This document shows, piece by piece, positions 6,778-15,628 of a DNA stretch of 64,000 bases; the first letter of the stretch is position 1, and each line of letters begins with the position of its first letter. Source of the DNA: Methylobacterium nodulans ORS 2060 (GTDB lineage: Bacteria; Pseudomonadota; Alphaproteobacteria; Rhizobiales; Beijerinckiaceae); assembly GCF_000022085.1 (NCBI RefSeq), contig NC_011894.1:4393001-4457000 (forward strand), in the 5' to 3' direction. Both the position numbers and the translations under genes were made by a program. A model generated the notes under the pieces. That model ran no database searches. It saw nothing but the letters and a program-made list of their open reading frames with translations, and had not been told where the DNA came from.

Positions 6778-8868
6778 ATGACCATGATCGAGCGCGTCCC
6801 GTCGGCGGTGCTGTTCGACGCCGAGCCGAGCGGGAAGCCCGCCTCATCGTCGGAGCCCTGGTTTCTCGATCCGCGGGAGATCGTTCAGGCTCTCCGGCCC
6901 CGGTGGGCGATCGTCCTCTGCCCGGTCCTCGGTCTGGCCGCCGCGGCGCTCGTCTGGATCCTCTGCGTCCCACCGAAATTCCCGGCCTCGACCCAGATCC
7001 TGATCGACCCGCGCGGACTTCAGGTGATCAAGGACGGCGTGACGCCGGCCGACCAGGCCAGCGATGCCAGCCTGCTCCTGGTGGACAGCCAGATCCGGGT
7101 GCTCACCTCCGACGACGTGCTGACGCGGGTCGTCGAGCGTTTCGATCTGGAACACGATCCTGAGTTCGGCGGCGCCACCTCTCTCCTCGACACTTTGCGC
7201 GCCCGCATCGCCGCCGCGCTCGGCCAACGCCCGGTCGCGGCCGATCCCAAACTCACGGCGCTGCGCGCGCTGCGCGAGCGGACCGGCGCCCGCCGCCTGG
7301 AGCGGAGCTTCGTGGTCGAGCTCGGCGTCACCACGGAGGACCGGGAGAAATCCGCCCGGCTCGCCCAGGCCGTCACCGAGACCTATCTGGCCGCCGATGC
7401 CGAGACGCGGGCGCAGCTCACCCGGAGAGCCGGCGCGGCCCTGTCCGGCCGCCTCAGCGAGCTGCAGGAGGCGCTCCGCCAGGCCGAGGATCGCGCGCAG
7501 GAGTTCCGCGCCGCCAACAACATCGTGGGCACGCGCGTCCAGCTCGTGAGCGAGCAGCAGCTCACGCAGCTCAGCGACCAGCTCGGCGCCGCCCGCGCCA
7601 AGGTCGCCGAGCAGCGCGGCCGCCTCAAGCAGATCGAGGCCCTGGCAGAAGGCAGGATCGGCTTCGACGCGGTTACCGAGGTGGTGCAATCGGCGACGAT
7701 CGGGCAGCTGCGCACCCAGCTCGCGCAGCTCGAAGCCGTGCGTGCGGACATGATCGTCAATCTCGGACCGCGCCATCCGGCCTTACGCACCAGCGAGGTC
7801 CAGGTGCGCAGCCTGCGCAGCCAGATCGATGCCGAGATCAGACGCATCGCCGCGGCGGCGCGCAACGAGTACAAGGCAGCGCTTGCCAATGAAGCGGCCC
7901 TCTCGGCGACCCTCGACACCCGCAAGCGGGAGGCGCTGACGGTGGGCGAGAGCTTCGTGCGGCTGCGCGAGCTCGAGCGGCAGGTCGAGGCCAGCCGGGC
8001 CGTGTACGAGACCTTCCTGGTGCGGGCGCGCGAGCTGCAGGAGCAGCAGCGCCTCGACACCTCCTCGTCGCGCATCATCTCGCCGGCCTCGCCGCCGGCG
8101 CGCCGGCAGGGACCGTCTCCGATGGCCATTCTCGCGGCCGCGCTCGCGGGCGGCCTGGGCGTCGGCATCCTCGCAGCCCTCGTCGCCGTGCCGGTCACCG
8201 GACGGGTCGGGTCCAGGCGGCGGCTCGAACAGGTGACGGGACTGCCGGTGATCGGGGCTCTGCCGAGGCGGAGCGGCCCGGCGAGCCGGGCCTTCGACCT
8301 CGCCGTCGCCCGGGTGGGCGGCCGGCTGCAGCGCGAATGGCCGGCCAAGCGGCCGCTCGCCGTGGTCGCGACCTCGGCGGACGATTCCTGCGGCAAGTCG
8401 GCGCTCGCACTCGGGATCGCGTCCTGCGCGGCCGCCGAGGGCCAGCGCGTTCTCCTGGTCGACGCCGACCCGGAGGCGGCTCTCAGCCGCGACCTCGACC
8501 AGCATGCCGAGCGGACCGTCAGCGACGTGCTTCGCGGCCGGGCCCTCCTCGGCGACGCGCTGGTGAGGCTGCCGTCCGGCATCGCCTTCCTGCCCGTCGA
8601 TGACGAGGCGCTGCGAGGCGGTACGGCTGCGCTCGCGGCGGCGCTCTTCGGGACCGGCGAAGACTACGACCTCATCGTCGTTGATGCCGGCCTCATCGGC
8701 GGCGCGATGACGGCCGAGCAGCTCGCGCGGGACGACCGTTTCTCGGCCGTGCTCTTCACGGTCAGCACCGCTCGCAGTGCGCTCGCGCCCATCCGGAGCG
8801 CGCTCGAGGCCATCGGGCAGGATGCACGGATTCGTCTGGTCGCCACGGACGTGACCTCGGAGTCCTGA
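6778..8868 (+). CDS. Wzz chain-length regulator fused to tyrosine-kinase-like ATPase
   Basis: A 696-residue inner-membrane polysaccharide co-polymerase. Residues about 25-75 contain the first Wzz transmembrane segment (WAIVLCPVLGLAAAALVWIL), then a long periplasmic coiled-coil region (about 200-400), a second membrane segment (MAILAAALAGGLGVGILAALV, about 450) preceded by a Pro-rich motif, and a C-terminal CpsD/BY-kinase-like ATPase domain. The ATPase has GKS (Lys540) in a Walker A whose preceding loop is SADDSC instead of the usual Gly-rich form, an A' motif VLLVDADPE, and a LIVVDAG strand. The C-terminus lacks the Tyr cluster that BY-kinases autophosphorylate. It should control polymer length with the Wzy-type neighbour. 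GGAAGAG sets the start. Confidence 0.87.
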   Translation: MTMIERVPSAVLFDAEPSGKPASSSEPWFLDPREIVQALRPRWAIVLCPVLGLAAAALVWILCVPPKFPASTQILIDPRGLQVIKDGVTPADQASDASLLLVDSQIRVLTSDDVLTRVVERFDLEHDPEFGGATSLLDTLRARIAAALGQRPVAADPKLTALRALRERTGARRLERSFVVELGVTTEDREKSARLAQAVTETYLAADAETRAQLTRRAGAALSGRLSELQEALRQAEDRAQEFRAANNIVGTRVQLVSEQQLTQLSDQLGAARAKVAEQRGRLKQIEALAEGRIGFDAVTEVVQSATIGQLRTQLAQLEAVRADMIVNLGPRHPALRTSEVQVRSLRSQIDAEIRRIAAAARNEYKAALANEAALSATLDTRKREALTVGESFVRLRELERQVEASRAVYETFLVRARELQEQQRLDTSSSRIISPASPPARRQGPSPMAILAAALAGGLGVGILAALVAVPVTGRVGSRRRLEQVTGLPVIGALPRRSGPASRAFDLAVARVGGRLQREWPAKRPLAVVATSADDSCGKSALALGIASCAAAEGQRVLLVDADPEAALSRDLDQHAERTVSDVLRGRALLGDALVRLPSGIAFLPVDDEALRGGTAALAAALFGTGEDYDLIVVDAGLIGGAMTAEQLARDDRFSAVLFTVSTARSALAPIRSALEAIGQDARIRLVATDVTSES

Positions 8869-8871
8869 CGC

Positions 8872-10938
8872 ATGGAGGGCATCCCGGCATGCGGCGCAAG
8901 CGGACGGTCGCGGGTGGCGCACCGGTCGCGCCTGTCGGCGCTCTGCCGCAGCGCGGCCCTGATCGGATTGCTGGCCGGAGCCGGCGAGGCACGGGAGCTC
9001 CAGCCCGCATTCCTGCGGGTCGCGCCCACCGGCGCCACGCCCGGCCTGAGCGCGCAGGATCGCTTCGCGACGCTTGAGGACGCTCTCGCCCGCGCGGCCG
9101 AGCTGCGGCGGCGCGGGGAGGCCGGGCCGATCGTCATCGCGCTCGAGCCGGGTCTGCACCGGGTCGCGCGGGCGGTCAGGATCGGTCCCGAGCACAGCGG
9201 GACGCGCGACGGCCCGCTCGTGATCCGCGGGGCTGCCGACGGGACCTCGCGGCTGACCGGCAGCTTGCCCCTGCAGTCGGTGCCAGTTCCGGCGGATCTG
9301 CGCGACCGGGTTCCGGAGGTGGCGCGAGAAGCCGTCCGCGCCTATCGGCTGCCCGAGACCCTGGCGCGGGAGCCCCGCTTCCGGCAGCCGAACAGGCTCG
9401 GCGACCGCTCGCCGCACGTCATGGAGGTGTTCGACCGGACCGGCGCCCTGCGGCCCGCCCGCTGGCCGAACGACGGCTACGCCAAGGTGCAGCCGGTGGA
9501 GCGGTTCGGCCTCCCGGCCTTCGTCTTCGAGGATGCACCCGGTCGGCCCTGGGAGCACGAGCCCGACCTCTGGGCCGAGGGCTTCTGGCGCTGGGACTGG
9601 CTTCAGGAGACGATTCCCGTGGGCCAGGTGGAACCGCGGCGCGGCGTGCTCGCCCTCGCCAAGGCGCCCTACGAGGGCGTGAAGGCGGGCGCCCGCGCCG
9701 CGCTGGTCCATGCCTTGAGCGAACTCGACGAGGCCGGCGAATGGTGGCGGGACCGGCAGCGCGGCCTCCTGCTCGCCTGGCCGCCCGCCGGGGCGCCCGA
9801 GCTCGAAGCGAGCGTGGCCGAATCCCTGATCCTGGCCGACCGGGCGCGGCATGTGCGGATCGAGACCCTCCGGCTCGACCGGGCGCGCGGCGATCTCGTC
9901 GTCGTGAAGGGCGGCGAGGACGTCGTCATCCGGCACAGCGACCTCGGATGGGCGGCCGGCCGCGCGGCCGTGTTCGAGGACGTCGCGGGCGGCGGCCTAG
10001 AGGGTTGCACGATCCACGACATCGGGGCGACGGCCGTCCGCCTGGCGGGCGGCGATCGCGTCGACCTCTTGCCCGGCGGCCTGTTCCTGCGGGATAGCCG
10101 CGTGACCCGCTTCGCCCGCTTGTCGCCGACGCAGAATCCCGCCGTCGATGTCGACGGGGTCGGAGTGCAGGTCGTCGGTAACTACATCCACGACGCGATC
10201 GGCTACGCCGTTCACCTGCGGGGCAACGATCACCTCGTCAGCCGGAACGAAGTCGCCCGTCTCCTGCGGGGCGTCAGCGATTCCGGTGCGATCTATGCCG
10301 GACGCGACTGGACCGCCCGCGGTTCCGCGATCCAGGAGAACTACATCCACGACATCGAGCCCGCGCCTGGCTTCGAGGTGAAAGGCGTGTATCTCGACGA
10401 CATGGCGAGCGGACTTAGCGTCAAGCGCAACCTGTTCGTCGCCGTGCAGAAGCCCGTCTTCATCGGTGGGGGCAGCGACAACACCGTTTCCGAGAACGTC
10501 TTCGTGTCCTCAAGCCCGGCCGTGAGCCTCGACTCGCGGGGGGAAACCTGGATGGCAGAGGCGGTGACGGACCCCCATTCGGAGATCCGCGCCGCCTACG
10601 CGGCCGTTCCGGTGGCCTCGGCGCGATGGCGCGAGCGCTATCCCGGCTTGGCGACGCTCCTCTCCGGCGAGCCCAAGGTGGCCCGGAACAACACGATCGT
10701 CGACAATATCTGTCTGAACAGTCGGGAGTTGGTCTTCGAGCAGGCGGGCGATCCGCGCCGGCAGATCATCCTGTTCAACACCATCCTGAGTGTGCCGGGC
10801 CTCGTGCTGCCGGCCGGGCGTGAGCCCGAGACGCTCGCCCGGCTTTTCGCCGACCGCAAGGTCCCGCTGCGGATGGATCTCGCGGGGATGCGCCGGGACA
10901 TTCTTCCGGAATCCCCGTTCCGGGCCATCTCCCGCTGA
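8872..10938 (+). CDS. secreted right-handed beta-helix protein
   Basis: This 688-residue protein has an N-terminal basic stretch and hydrophobic segment (SALCRSAALIGLLAGAGEA) that reads as a signal peptide, so it is probably periplasmic or secreted. From about residue 320 it shows the periodic pattern of right-handed parallel beta-helix proteins, with repeated short strands and NNT/N-rich turns (VVVKGGEDVVIRHSDLGW, GNYIHDAIGYAVHLRGNDHL, ENYIHDIEPAPG, SDNTVSENVFVSSSPA). This fold occurs in polysaccharide lyases, epimerases and hydrolases. Three bases separate it from the Wzz-like gene, so it belongs to the same operon and may trim or modify the polymer. Catalytic type is not assignable by eye. 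Confidence 0.75.
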   Translation: MEGIPACGASGRSRVAHRSRLSALCRSAALIGLLAGAGEARELQPAFLRVAPTGATPGLSAQDRFATLEDALARAAELRRRGEAGPIVIALEPGLHRVARAVRIGPEHSGTRDGPLVIRGAADGTSRLTGSLPLQSVPVPADLRDRVPEVAREAVRAYRLPETLAREPRFRQPNRLGDRSPHVMEVFDRTGALRPARWPNDGYAKVQPVERFGLPAFVFEDAPGRPWEHEPDLWAEGFWRWDWLQETIPVGQVEPRRGVLALAKAPYEGVKAGARAALVHALSELDEAGEWWRDRQRGLLLAWPPAGAPELEASVAESLILADRARHVRIETLRLDRARGDLVVVKGGEDVVIRHSDLGWAAGRAAVFEDVAGGGLEGCTIHDIGATAVRLAGGDRVDLLPGGLFLRDSRVTRFARLSPTQNPAVDVDGVGVQVVGNYIHDAIGYAVHLRGNDHLVSRNEVARLLRGVSDSGAIYAGRDWTARGSAIQENYIHDIEPAPGFEVKGVYLDDMASGLSVKRNLFVAVQKPVFIGGGSDNTVSENVFVSSSPAVSLDSRGETWMAEAVTDPHSEIRAAYAAVPVASARWRERYPGLATLLSGEPKVARNNTIVDNICLNSRELVFEQAGDPRRQIILFNTILSVPGLVLPAGREPETLARLFADRKVPLRMDLAGMRRDILPESPFRAISR

Positions 10939-10956
10939 CGGGCGAAGCGGCGCGTC

Positions 10957-11072
10957 ATACGGCTTCCGATTGATCCGTTCGGAGACAAGAGGGCGCGGGG
11001 ATCCCCTCTCCCACACGGGAGAGGGGATCCCCGCGCGCACTCGTCTCGGAAGGCTTCAGTCGGAAGCCGTAT
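10957..11072. repeat. nested inverted repeat between convergent genes
   Basis: An inner perfect hairpin has 20-bp arms (10993-11012 and 11017-11036) around the loop ACAC and contains the CTCTCCC/GGGAGAGGGGATCC unit found elsewhere in the window. It is nested in outer 13-bp perfect arms (ATACGGCTTCCGA at 10957, TCGGAAGCCGTAT at 11060). It lies between two convergent genes and ends three bases before the stop codon of the leftward glycosyltransferase gene. It can serve as a bidirectional terminator and looks like a dispersed REP-type element. Confidence 0.7.
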
Positions 11073-11074
11073 TA

Positions 11075-12217
11075 TCAAGCTGCCAACAGCATCCGATCGA
11101 GGGCGTCGAGATAGCCGCGCGCCGCGCCGTCGGGCGTGTAGCGGTGCAGGGCCGCCTCGGCTGCAGCACGCAAGCCGTGCCGCTGCGTCGCATCGTCGAG
11201 GAGTTCGAGGGTGGCGTCGATCCAGGCGTCCCGGTCGAGAGCGCGCACGATTCCACAGCCCTCCGCCTCCAGGAGTTCGCGCGCCACGCCCGAATGGGGC
11301 GAGGCCAGCACGGCCGTCCCGCTCTGAAGCGCCTCCTGCACCACGATGCCCCAGACGTCGCCGCGGCTCGGGAACAGGAACAGGCGGGCGGAGGCGTAGG
11401 TCTCCGCCAGCGCATGCTGGGACAGGAACCCATCGAACCGCGCCGGGATGCCGGCCTCGGCCAAACGCCGCTCCATCTCGGCCCGGAGCGGCCCATCGCC
11501 CGCGACCCGCACGGAGAGGCGGCGTCCCCGTGCCAGGCAGCCGAGAACCACCTCCGTGAAGAACCGGGCGCCCTTCACCTCCTCGTTCAGCATGCCGCAG
11601 AACAGGACGTCGTAGGGACGCTCCGCATCCGGAGGCGGTGCGGCGGCCGGGCTCCAGGCCGGGAAGAGGGGACTGAGCGCGAAACGCTGCGGGGAGAGCC
11701 CGTATTGCGCGAGGAGCCGCGCGCTGCCGGCGCTCGGCCCGATCCCGAAAGCGGCGCCCGACACGATGGCGCGCCGCAGCAGGCGGTGGGGGGCGGAGCG
11801 CCCGCCCGGATCGGTCTCCGGCACGCCGTCGGTCCGGATGGCGTAAGGGATGCGCCGCAGGCGGGCCGCCGAGGCGGCGAGCAGCATGGTCGGCGAGAAG
11901 TCGTTGAGGACGAGGGCGGCCGGCCGCAGGGAGGCGAGCCGCGGCACCACCGCGGGGTTCAGGTACAGGTTCCGAATCGCGTCGCGATGCCAGCGCAGGC
12001 CGGGCAGCACCTCGTGCCGGAAGTGCCGCGGCGCCTCGACGACCCATTGCCGGGCCGTCTCCCGTGGCGTGCACGACAGGACGTGCAGCGGGCGGTCGAG
12101 ACGCTGCGCCAGATGCTCGTAGAGGCGATGGGTGTAGGGAGCGAGCGCGCCGGTCACCACGACGAGCGGGCGGGGCGCCGCCCCGCGGTCAGGCCGCGCC
12201 ACGGGACCACCATCCAC
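11075..12217 (-). CDS. glycosyltransferase, GT4 family
   Basis: A 380-residue GT-B fold glycosyltransferase. The N-terminal domain starts LVVVTGALAPYTHRLYEHLA; the C-terminal nucleotide-sugar domain contains VLFCGMLNEEVKG, VRVAGDGPLRAEMERRL and FLFPSRGDVWGIVVQEALQS. The last is the conserved E-x7-E-like region (here ending in the Glu of VVQEAL) that binds the donor sugar in GT4 enzymes. It probably adds one sugar to the lipid-linked repeat unit on the cytoplasmic side. Its start overlaps the end of the upstream deacetylase gene by 29 bases, so the two are translationally coupled. Donor and linkage unknown. Confidence 0.85.
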   Translation of the reverse strand: MDGGPVARPDRGAAPRPLVVVTGALAPYTHRLYEHLAQRLDRPLHVLSCTPRETARQWVVEAPRHFRHEVLPGLRWHRDAIRNLYLNPAVVPRLASLRPAALVLNDFSPTMLLAASAARLRRIPYAIRTDGVPETDPGGRSAPHRLLRRAIVSGAAFGIGPSAGSARLLAQYGLSPQRFALSPLFPAWSPAAAPPPDAERPYDVLFCGMLNEEVKGARFFTEVVLGCLARGRRLSVRVAGDGPLRAEMERRLAEAGIPARFDGFLSQHALAETYASARLFLFPSRGDVWGIVVQEALQSGTAVLASPHSGVARELLEAEGCGIVRALDRDAWIDATLELLDDATQRHGLRAAAEAALHRYTPDGAARGYLDALDRMLLAA

Positions 12218-12986
12218 GCTTGCGCCCCCCGAGAAGCGCCTCGAACTCGAAGAGCGCCCAATGCGGCTCGACCACGTGGCGCGGCATCAGCAGGAAATCC
12301 TCCGGCCCGCTTGCGTGGCCGCGCCGCGTCGTGAAGAAGGTGCGATAGCCGCAGGCCTGGGCCAGGCCGGGATCGCGCGTCGGGTCGAAATCGTGCTCGG
12401 CCACGCCCCAGGGGCAGGCGAAATGCACGATGTCCTGGCCGGTCAGCGCGGCGAGCCGATGGCGCGATTGGCTCAACTCGGCGGCGACCGCCTCGGACCC
12501 GATCCGGCTGAGCCGCGCATGCGTGACGCCATGGGAGCCCACCTGCAGCCCGGCGGCGCACCACGCCGCGACGTCGGCCCGGTTCATGTAGACGCGCTCG
12601 CGGCCCTGAAGCGGCGGCGCGTCGATCCAGGCGCTCACCAGGAAGACGATCGCCGGGGCTTTGAGCGCCTGCAGCACCGGCAGGGCGACGTCGACATTGT
12701 CCGCATAGCCGTCGTCGAAGCTGATCAGGAAGGCGCGATCGGAGCGCGGCCAGCCGGCGGCGAGACGCTCGACCGCCGTATCGGCGTCGATGAACTCGCC
12801 GTGCTGCCGGAGGAATCGCAGCTGCGCGGCGAACCGGTCCTGAAGCGCGACCGGTACGTGATGATAGCAGAGCGTGTAGAGGCCCGGCTCCGCGCAGGCC
12901 ACCGAGCGCAGCATGGCGCCCCCGCGCAGGGCGAGGTCGCGCAGTCCCGGCGTGTCGCGAAGGGCGGTCTTGACCCAATGGTGCAT
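12189..12986 (-). CDS. polysaccharide deacetylase (NodB-homology, CE4)
   Basis: This 265-residue protein carries the CE4 motifs: FLISFDDGYADN (catalytic Asp and metal Asp, about residues 86-97) and VGSHGVTHARL (the two metal-binding His, about 152-162). Hydrophobic and aromatic segments typical of the fold follow. CE4 enzymes remove N- or O-acetyl groups from sugars. There is no clear signal peptide, which suggests action on cytoplasmic intermediates, or export by a route not visible here. It is cotranscribed with the GT4 gene behind it and divergent from the FemAB-like gene. Similar deacetylases occur in XrtA-linked polysaccharide clusters, but no exosortase is present here. Confidence 0.85.
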   Translation of the reverse strand: MHHWVKTALRDTPGLRDLALRGGAMLRSVACAEPGLYTLCYHHVPVALQDRFAAQLRFLRQHGEFIDADTAVERLAAGWPRSDRAFLISFDDGYADNVDVALPVLQALKAPAIVFLVSAWIDAPPLQGRERVYMNRADVAAWCAAGLQVGSHGVTHARLSRIGSEAVAAELSQSRHRLAALTGQDIVHFACPWGVAEHDFDPTRDPGLAQACGYRTFFTTRRGHASGPEDFLLMPRHVVEPHWALFEFEALLGGRKRGWWSRGAA

Positions 12987-13185
12987 GAGCGGCCCTGAAC
13001 TGTATGCGTCGTTACAACACGCTGCGCCTTCAAGCTATGGTGGAAGTCAGTGCGCGCGAGGTTATGGTTACCCCATTGCACAACAGTTGAGCCTGCAGAG
13101 GCAGTCCGGCGCATCCCTTGCGATGAGGGCCGCATCGACACGGCCGATGTCCCGCGGCGGGGCAGCAAGCAAAGGATGCGTGTTC

Positions 13186-14187
13186 ATGGCGGGTCACCTC
13201 GCGGTTCTCGACCTCGCGGACGCCTCGGATTGGGACAGCGCGATCTGGCGGCAGCCCGGTGCCAACATCTATGCGTCGCACCCGTGGGGAGCCTACAAGA
13301 CCCGCCTGGGCTGGGCGGTGAAGCGGATCGCGATCCGCAACGAGGGGGGCGAGGACCTCGCCTTCATCCAGTATCAGCAGCGGCGCCGCGGGCCGGGGCG
13401 GTTCGTTCTGGCCCAGGGCTGCCCGATCCTGACACCGCAGGGCGAGGCCCGGGCGGAGGCGGTGATCCAGGCCTTTCTCGCGCATCTGGATCTGCGCCGG
13501 AGCGACCTCCTCGGCGTGAACTACCACCAGTTCCAGAGCCGGGAGGCGGTGCTGGCGCTGCTCGCGCATGGCTTCACGCCGGTGGTTTCGGCCAGGAATC
13601 ACACGCTGGAGCTCGACCTCACGCAGGACGCGGACACGATCCGGGCGCGCATGGAGCCGCGCTGGCGCAAGGCGCTCGGCAAGGCGGAGCGCAACCCGGA
13701 TCTGACCACCGTCTTCCTCGCCGATCCGGCCGAACGCCTCCGGGCCTTCGACACGTTCAGCCGGATGTATGCGGCGCTCAAGGTCCGCAAGGGCTTCACC
13801 AGCAGCCTCGACACGCAGGCCTATCGGGACGTGGCGGCCGCCGATCCGCGCCTGGCGTTCCTGGAGGTCCGGGAGAAGGGAGAGCCGGTCCTGATCCGGA
13901 TCGCCCACACCGCGCCGGAGCGCTGGACGGACTTCTTCACGGCCTCGAACGACCGCGCCCGGGCGACCCATGCGGCGGCGCTCGCGGTCTGGCGCTGCAT
14001 CGAGCGCGCCAGGCAGGATGGCTGCCGCATCTTCGACTTCGGCGGCATCGACCCGGCGGCGAATCGCGGCGTCTTCGAGTTCAAGCGCGGCCTGTGCCGC
14101 GACGTCGTCCAGAGCACTCCCCTCTGGCTCTATGGCCGTAGCCGGCTGGTCCGCGACGCCGCGGCGGCCTTCCTGGCCCGGCGCTGA
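13186..14187 (+). CDS. FemAB-like aminoacyl/acyl transferase
   Basis: This 333-residue protein has the double-GNAT architecture of the FemAB/Acetyltransf_6 group. The C-terminal signature IFDFGGIDPAANRGVFEFKRGL (about residues 284-305, of which DFGGIDP and FEFKRGL are the conserved parts) is clear, and MEPRWRKALGKAERN recalls the substrate-binding helix. I chose the ATG preceded by AAAGGATG; the frame is open 91 codons upstream, but that part overlaps the divergent promoter region. Members of this group in polysaccharide clusters are thought to add amino acids or acyl groups to sugars. The intergenic region to the divergent deacetylase is 199 bases and should hold both promoters. Confidence 0.75.
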   Translation: MAGHLAVLDLADASDWDSAIWRQPGANIYASHPWGAYKTRLGWAVKRIAIRNEGGEDLAFIQYQQRRRGPGRFVLAQGCPILTPQGEARAEAVIQAFLAHLDLRRSDLLGVNYHQFQSREAVLALLAHGFTPVVSARNHTLELDLTQDADTIRARMEPRWRKALGKAERNPDLTTVFLADPAERLRAFDTFSRMYAALKVRKGFTSSLDTQAYRDVAAADPRLAFLEVREKGEPVLIRIAHTAPERWTDFFTASNDRARATHAAALAVWRCIERARQDGCRIFDFGGIDPAANRGVFEFKRGLCRDVVQSTPLWLYGRSRLVRDAAAAFLARR

Positions 14188-14200
14188 GGAGGATCGCCCG

Positions 14201-15523
14201 ATGTACGATGCTCTCCTCCCCGCCTCGACTTTGGAGCGGATCCACCTCGCCCTGGTGCGGCGCGTAAGGCGCATTCCGGCCGCCCTCGTCTCGCTCGCGG
14301 ACCAGGGCGTCGTCAGCGGGTTCGGGTTCCTCAGCGGGATCGCGGCCGCCCGGCTCCTCGGCATCGTCGAGTTCGGGCATTTCGCGCTGGTGCTGATCGT
14401 CCTGTCCTTCGCGCAGGGCCTGCACAATGCGCTCATCACGGCGCCGATGATGACGCTGGCCGGCATGCACGGTCAGGTCTCGCGCGCCTATGCGGCGAGC
14501 ATCCTGGCGAGCGCCCTCCTGCTCTCGCTTCCGGGGGCCGCCTTCGTGGTGGTGGCGCTGCTCCTCAGCGGCTCGCCCTCGGTCGAAGCTCTGGTAGCGG
14601 CATCGGCCTTGATGCTGGCGCAGAACATCCAGTTCACGCTGCGCCGCCTGCTGTTCGCCCAGGGCGAGGGGATGCAGGCGCTCGGCATGGACCTCGCCCG
14701 CGCGGCGGGTTTCCCGCTCGCCGCCGGGATCGTCTGGCTGGAGCACGGCACCCTCGGCTGCCGCGGCTTCGTGTGGCTGCTGGCCGCCACCTCCTTCGCC
14801 ACGACGCTGCCCATCGTGATCAGGGTCGCGAGGCCGGCCCTGCGCTCGACCCGCTGCCTGCACCTCATCGCCCTGGCGCGGCGCCACACCCCGATCGCCC
14901 GCTGGCTCCTGCCGATCGTGTTCGTCACCTTCGCCCAGGAGCAGCTCGTCTGGATCGCGGCGGGCTCCTCTCTCGGTCTCGACGCGCTGGGCGGCCTGCG
15001 GGCGGCGCAGTATCTGATCGGCACCGTGCTCCTGCTGCTGGCCGCCACCGAGAACGTCCTGCCCGTGGCCGCGGCGCGCGCCTATGCCGACGGAGGCGAG
15101 GCGGCGCTCAAGCGCTACCTGCTGCGGGCGGGCCTCCGGCTCGGGCTTCCGATCATGGCGATCCTGCTCCTCCTCGCGGGACCCGCCGCGTTCTGGCTCC
15201 GGCTGATCTTCGGGCCGGATTTTGCCGACTACGCCCATTGTCTGCAGATCCTGGCGGCGGGCGTCGTGGCGATCCTGCTGCGCGACCTGACGGCGCATTA
15301 CTTCCGCGCCAAGCAGAACACGCGCGTGATCTTCAGCGCGCTCGGCGTCAGCATGATCGTCTCCCTGGTGGCCGTCGTGCCGCTGATCGCCTATGGCGGC
15401 GTGACCGGCGCGGTGACGGCGGTGACGGCCGGGCATGTGGCCTCGCTGGTCTACCTCGTCGTCGCCATGCGCCGGGGGGCCGGTCCTCGGCGCCAGTCGC
15501 GGGGGCCGGAAGCCTCCCCGTGA
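14201..15523 (+). CDS. Wzx-type polysaccharide flippase
   Basis: A 440-residue multi-spanning protein of the MATE/MVF-like polysaccharide transporter group. It has about twelve hydrophobic segments, an N-terminal DQGVVSGFGFLSGIAAARLLGI segment typical of Wzx/RfbX proteins, and a LRAAQYLIGTVLLLLAATENVLP segment at the start of its second half. It would flip the lipid-linked repeat unit across the inner membrane for the Wzy/Wzz system. GAGGAGG precedes the ATG, and only 13 bases separate it from the FemAB-like gene, so they form an operon. The missing piece of a full Wzx/Wzy set is the initiating phosphoglycosyltransferase, which is not in this window. Confidence 0.82.
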   Translation: MYDALLPASTLERIHLALVRRVRRIPAALVSLADQGVVSGFGFLSGIAAARLLGIVEFGHFALVLIVLSFAQGLHNALITAPMMTLAGMHGQVSRAYAASILASALLLSLPGAAFVVVALLLSGSPSVEALVAASALMLAQNIQFTLRRLLFAQGEGMQALGMDLARAAGFPLAAGIVWLEHGTLGCRGFVWLLAATSFATTLPIVIRVARPALRSTRCLHLIALARRHTPIARWLLPIVFVTFAQEQLVWIAAGSSLGLDALGGLRAAQYLIGTVLLLLAATENVLPVAAARAYADGGEAALKRYLLRAGLRLGLPIMAILLLLAGPAAFWLRLIFGPDFADYAHCLQILAAGVVAILLRDLTAHYFRAKQNTRVIFSALGVSMIVSLVAVVPLIAYGGVTGAVTAVTAGHVASLVYLVVAMRRGAGPRRQSRGPEASP

Positions 15524-15628
15524 GGCCGCGCCCGGAGGCGGAATGCGATCGACCCCGCCCGATGCAGGACCGCGTCCAACCCCTGGACGCTCGAGTGGGG
15601 GAGCCAGTGCCGCGAAGGAGACCATGGC

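Noticed and set aside
11075..14187. An exosortase (XrtA/PEP-CTERM) type polysaccharide cluster
   Set aside because: The deacetylase, FemAB-like and Wzz-kinase genes fit that pattern, but no exosortase, PEP-CTERM protein or TPR-PEP protein is encoded in the window.
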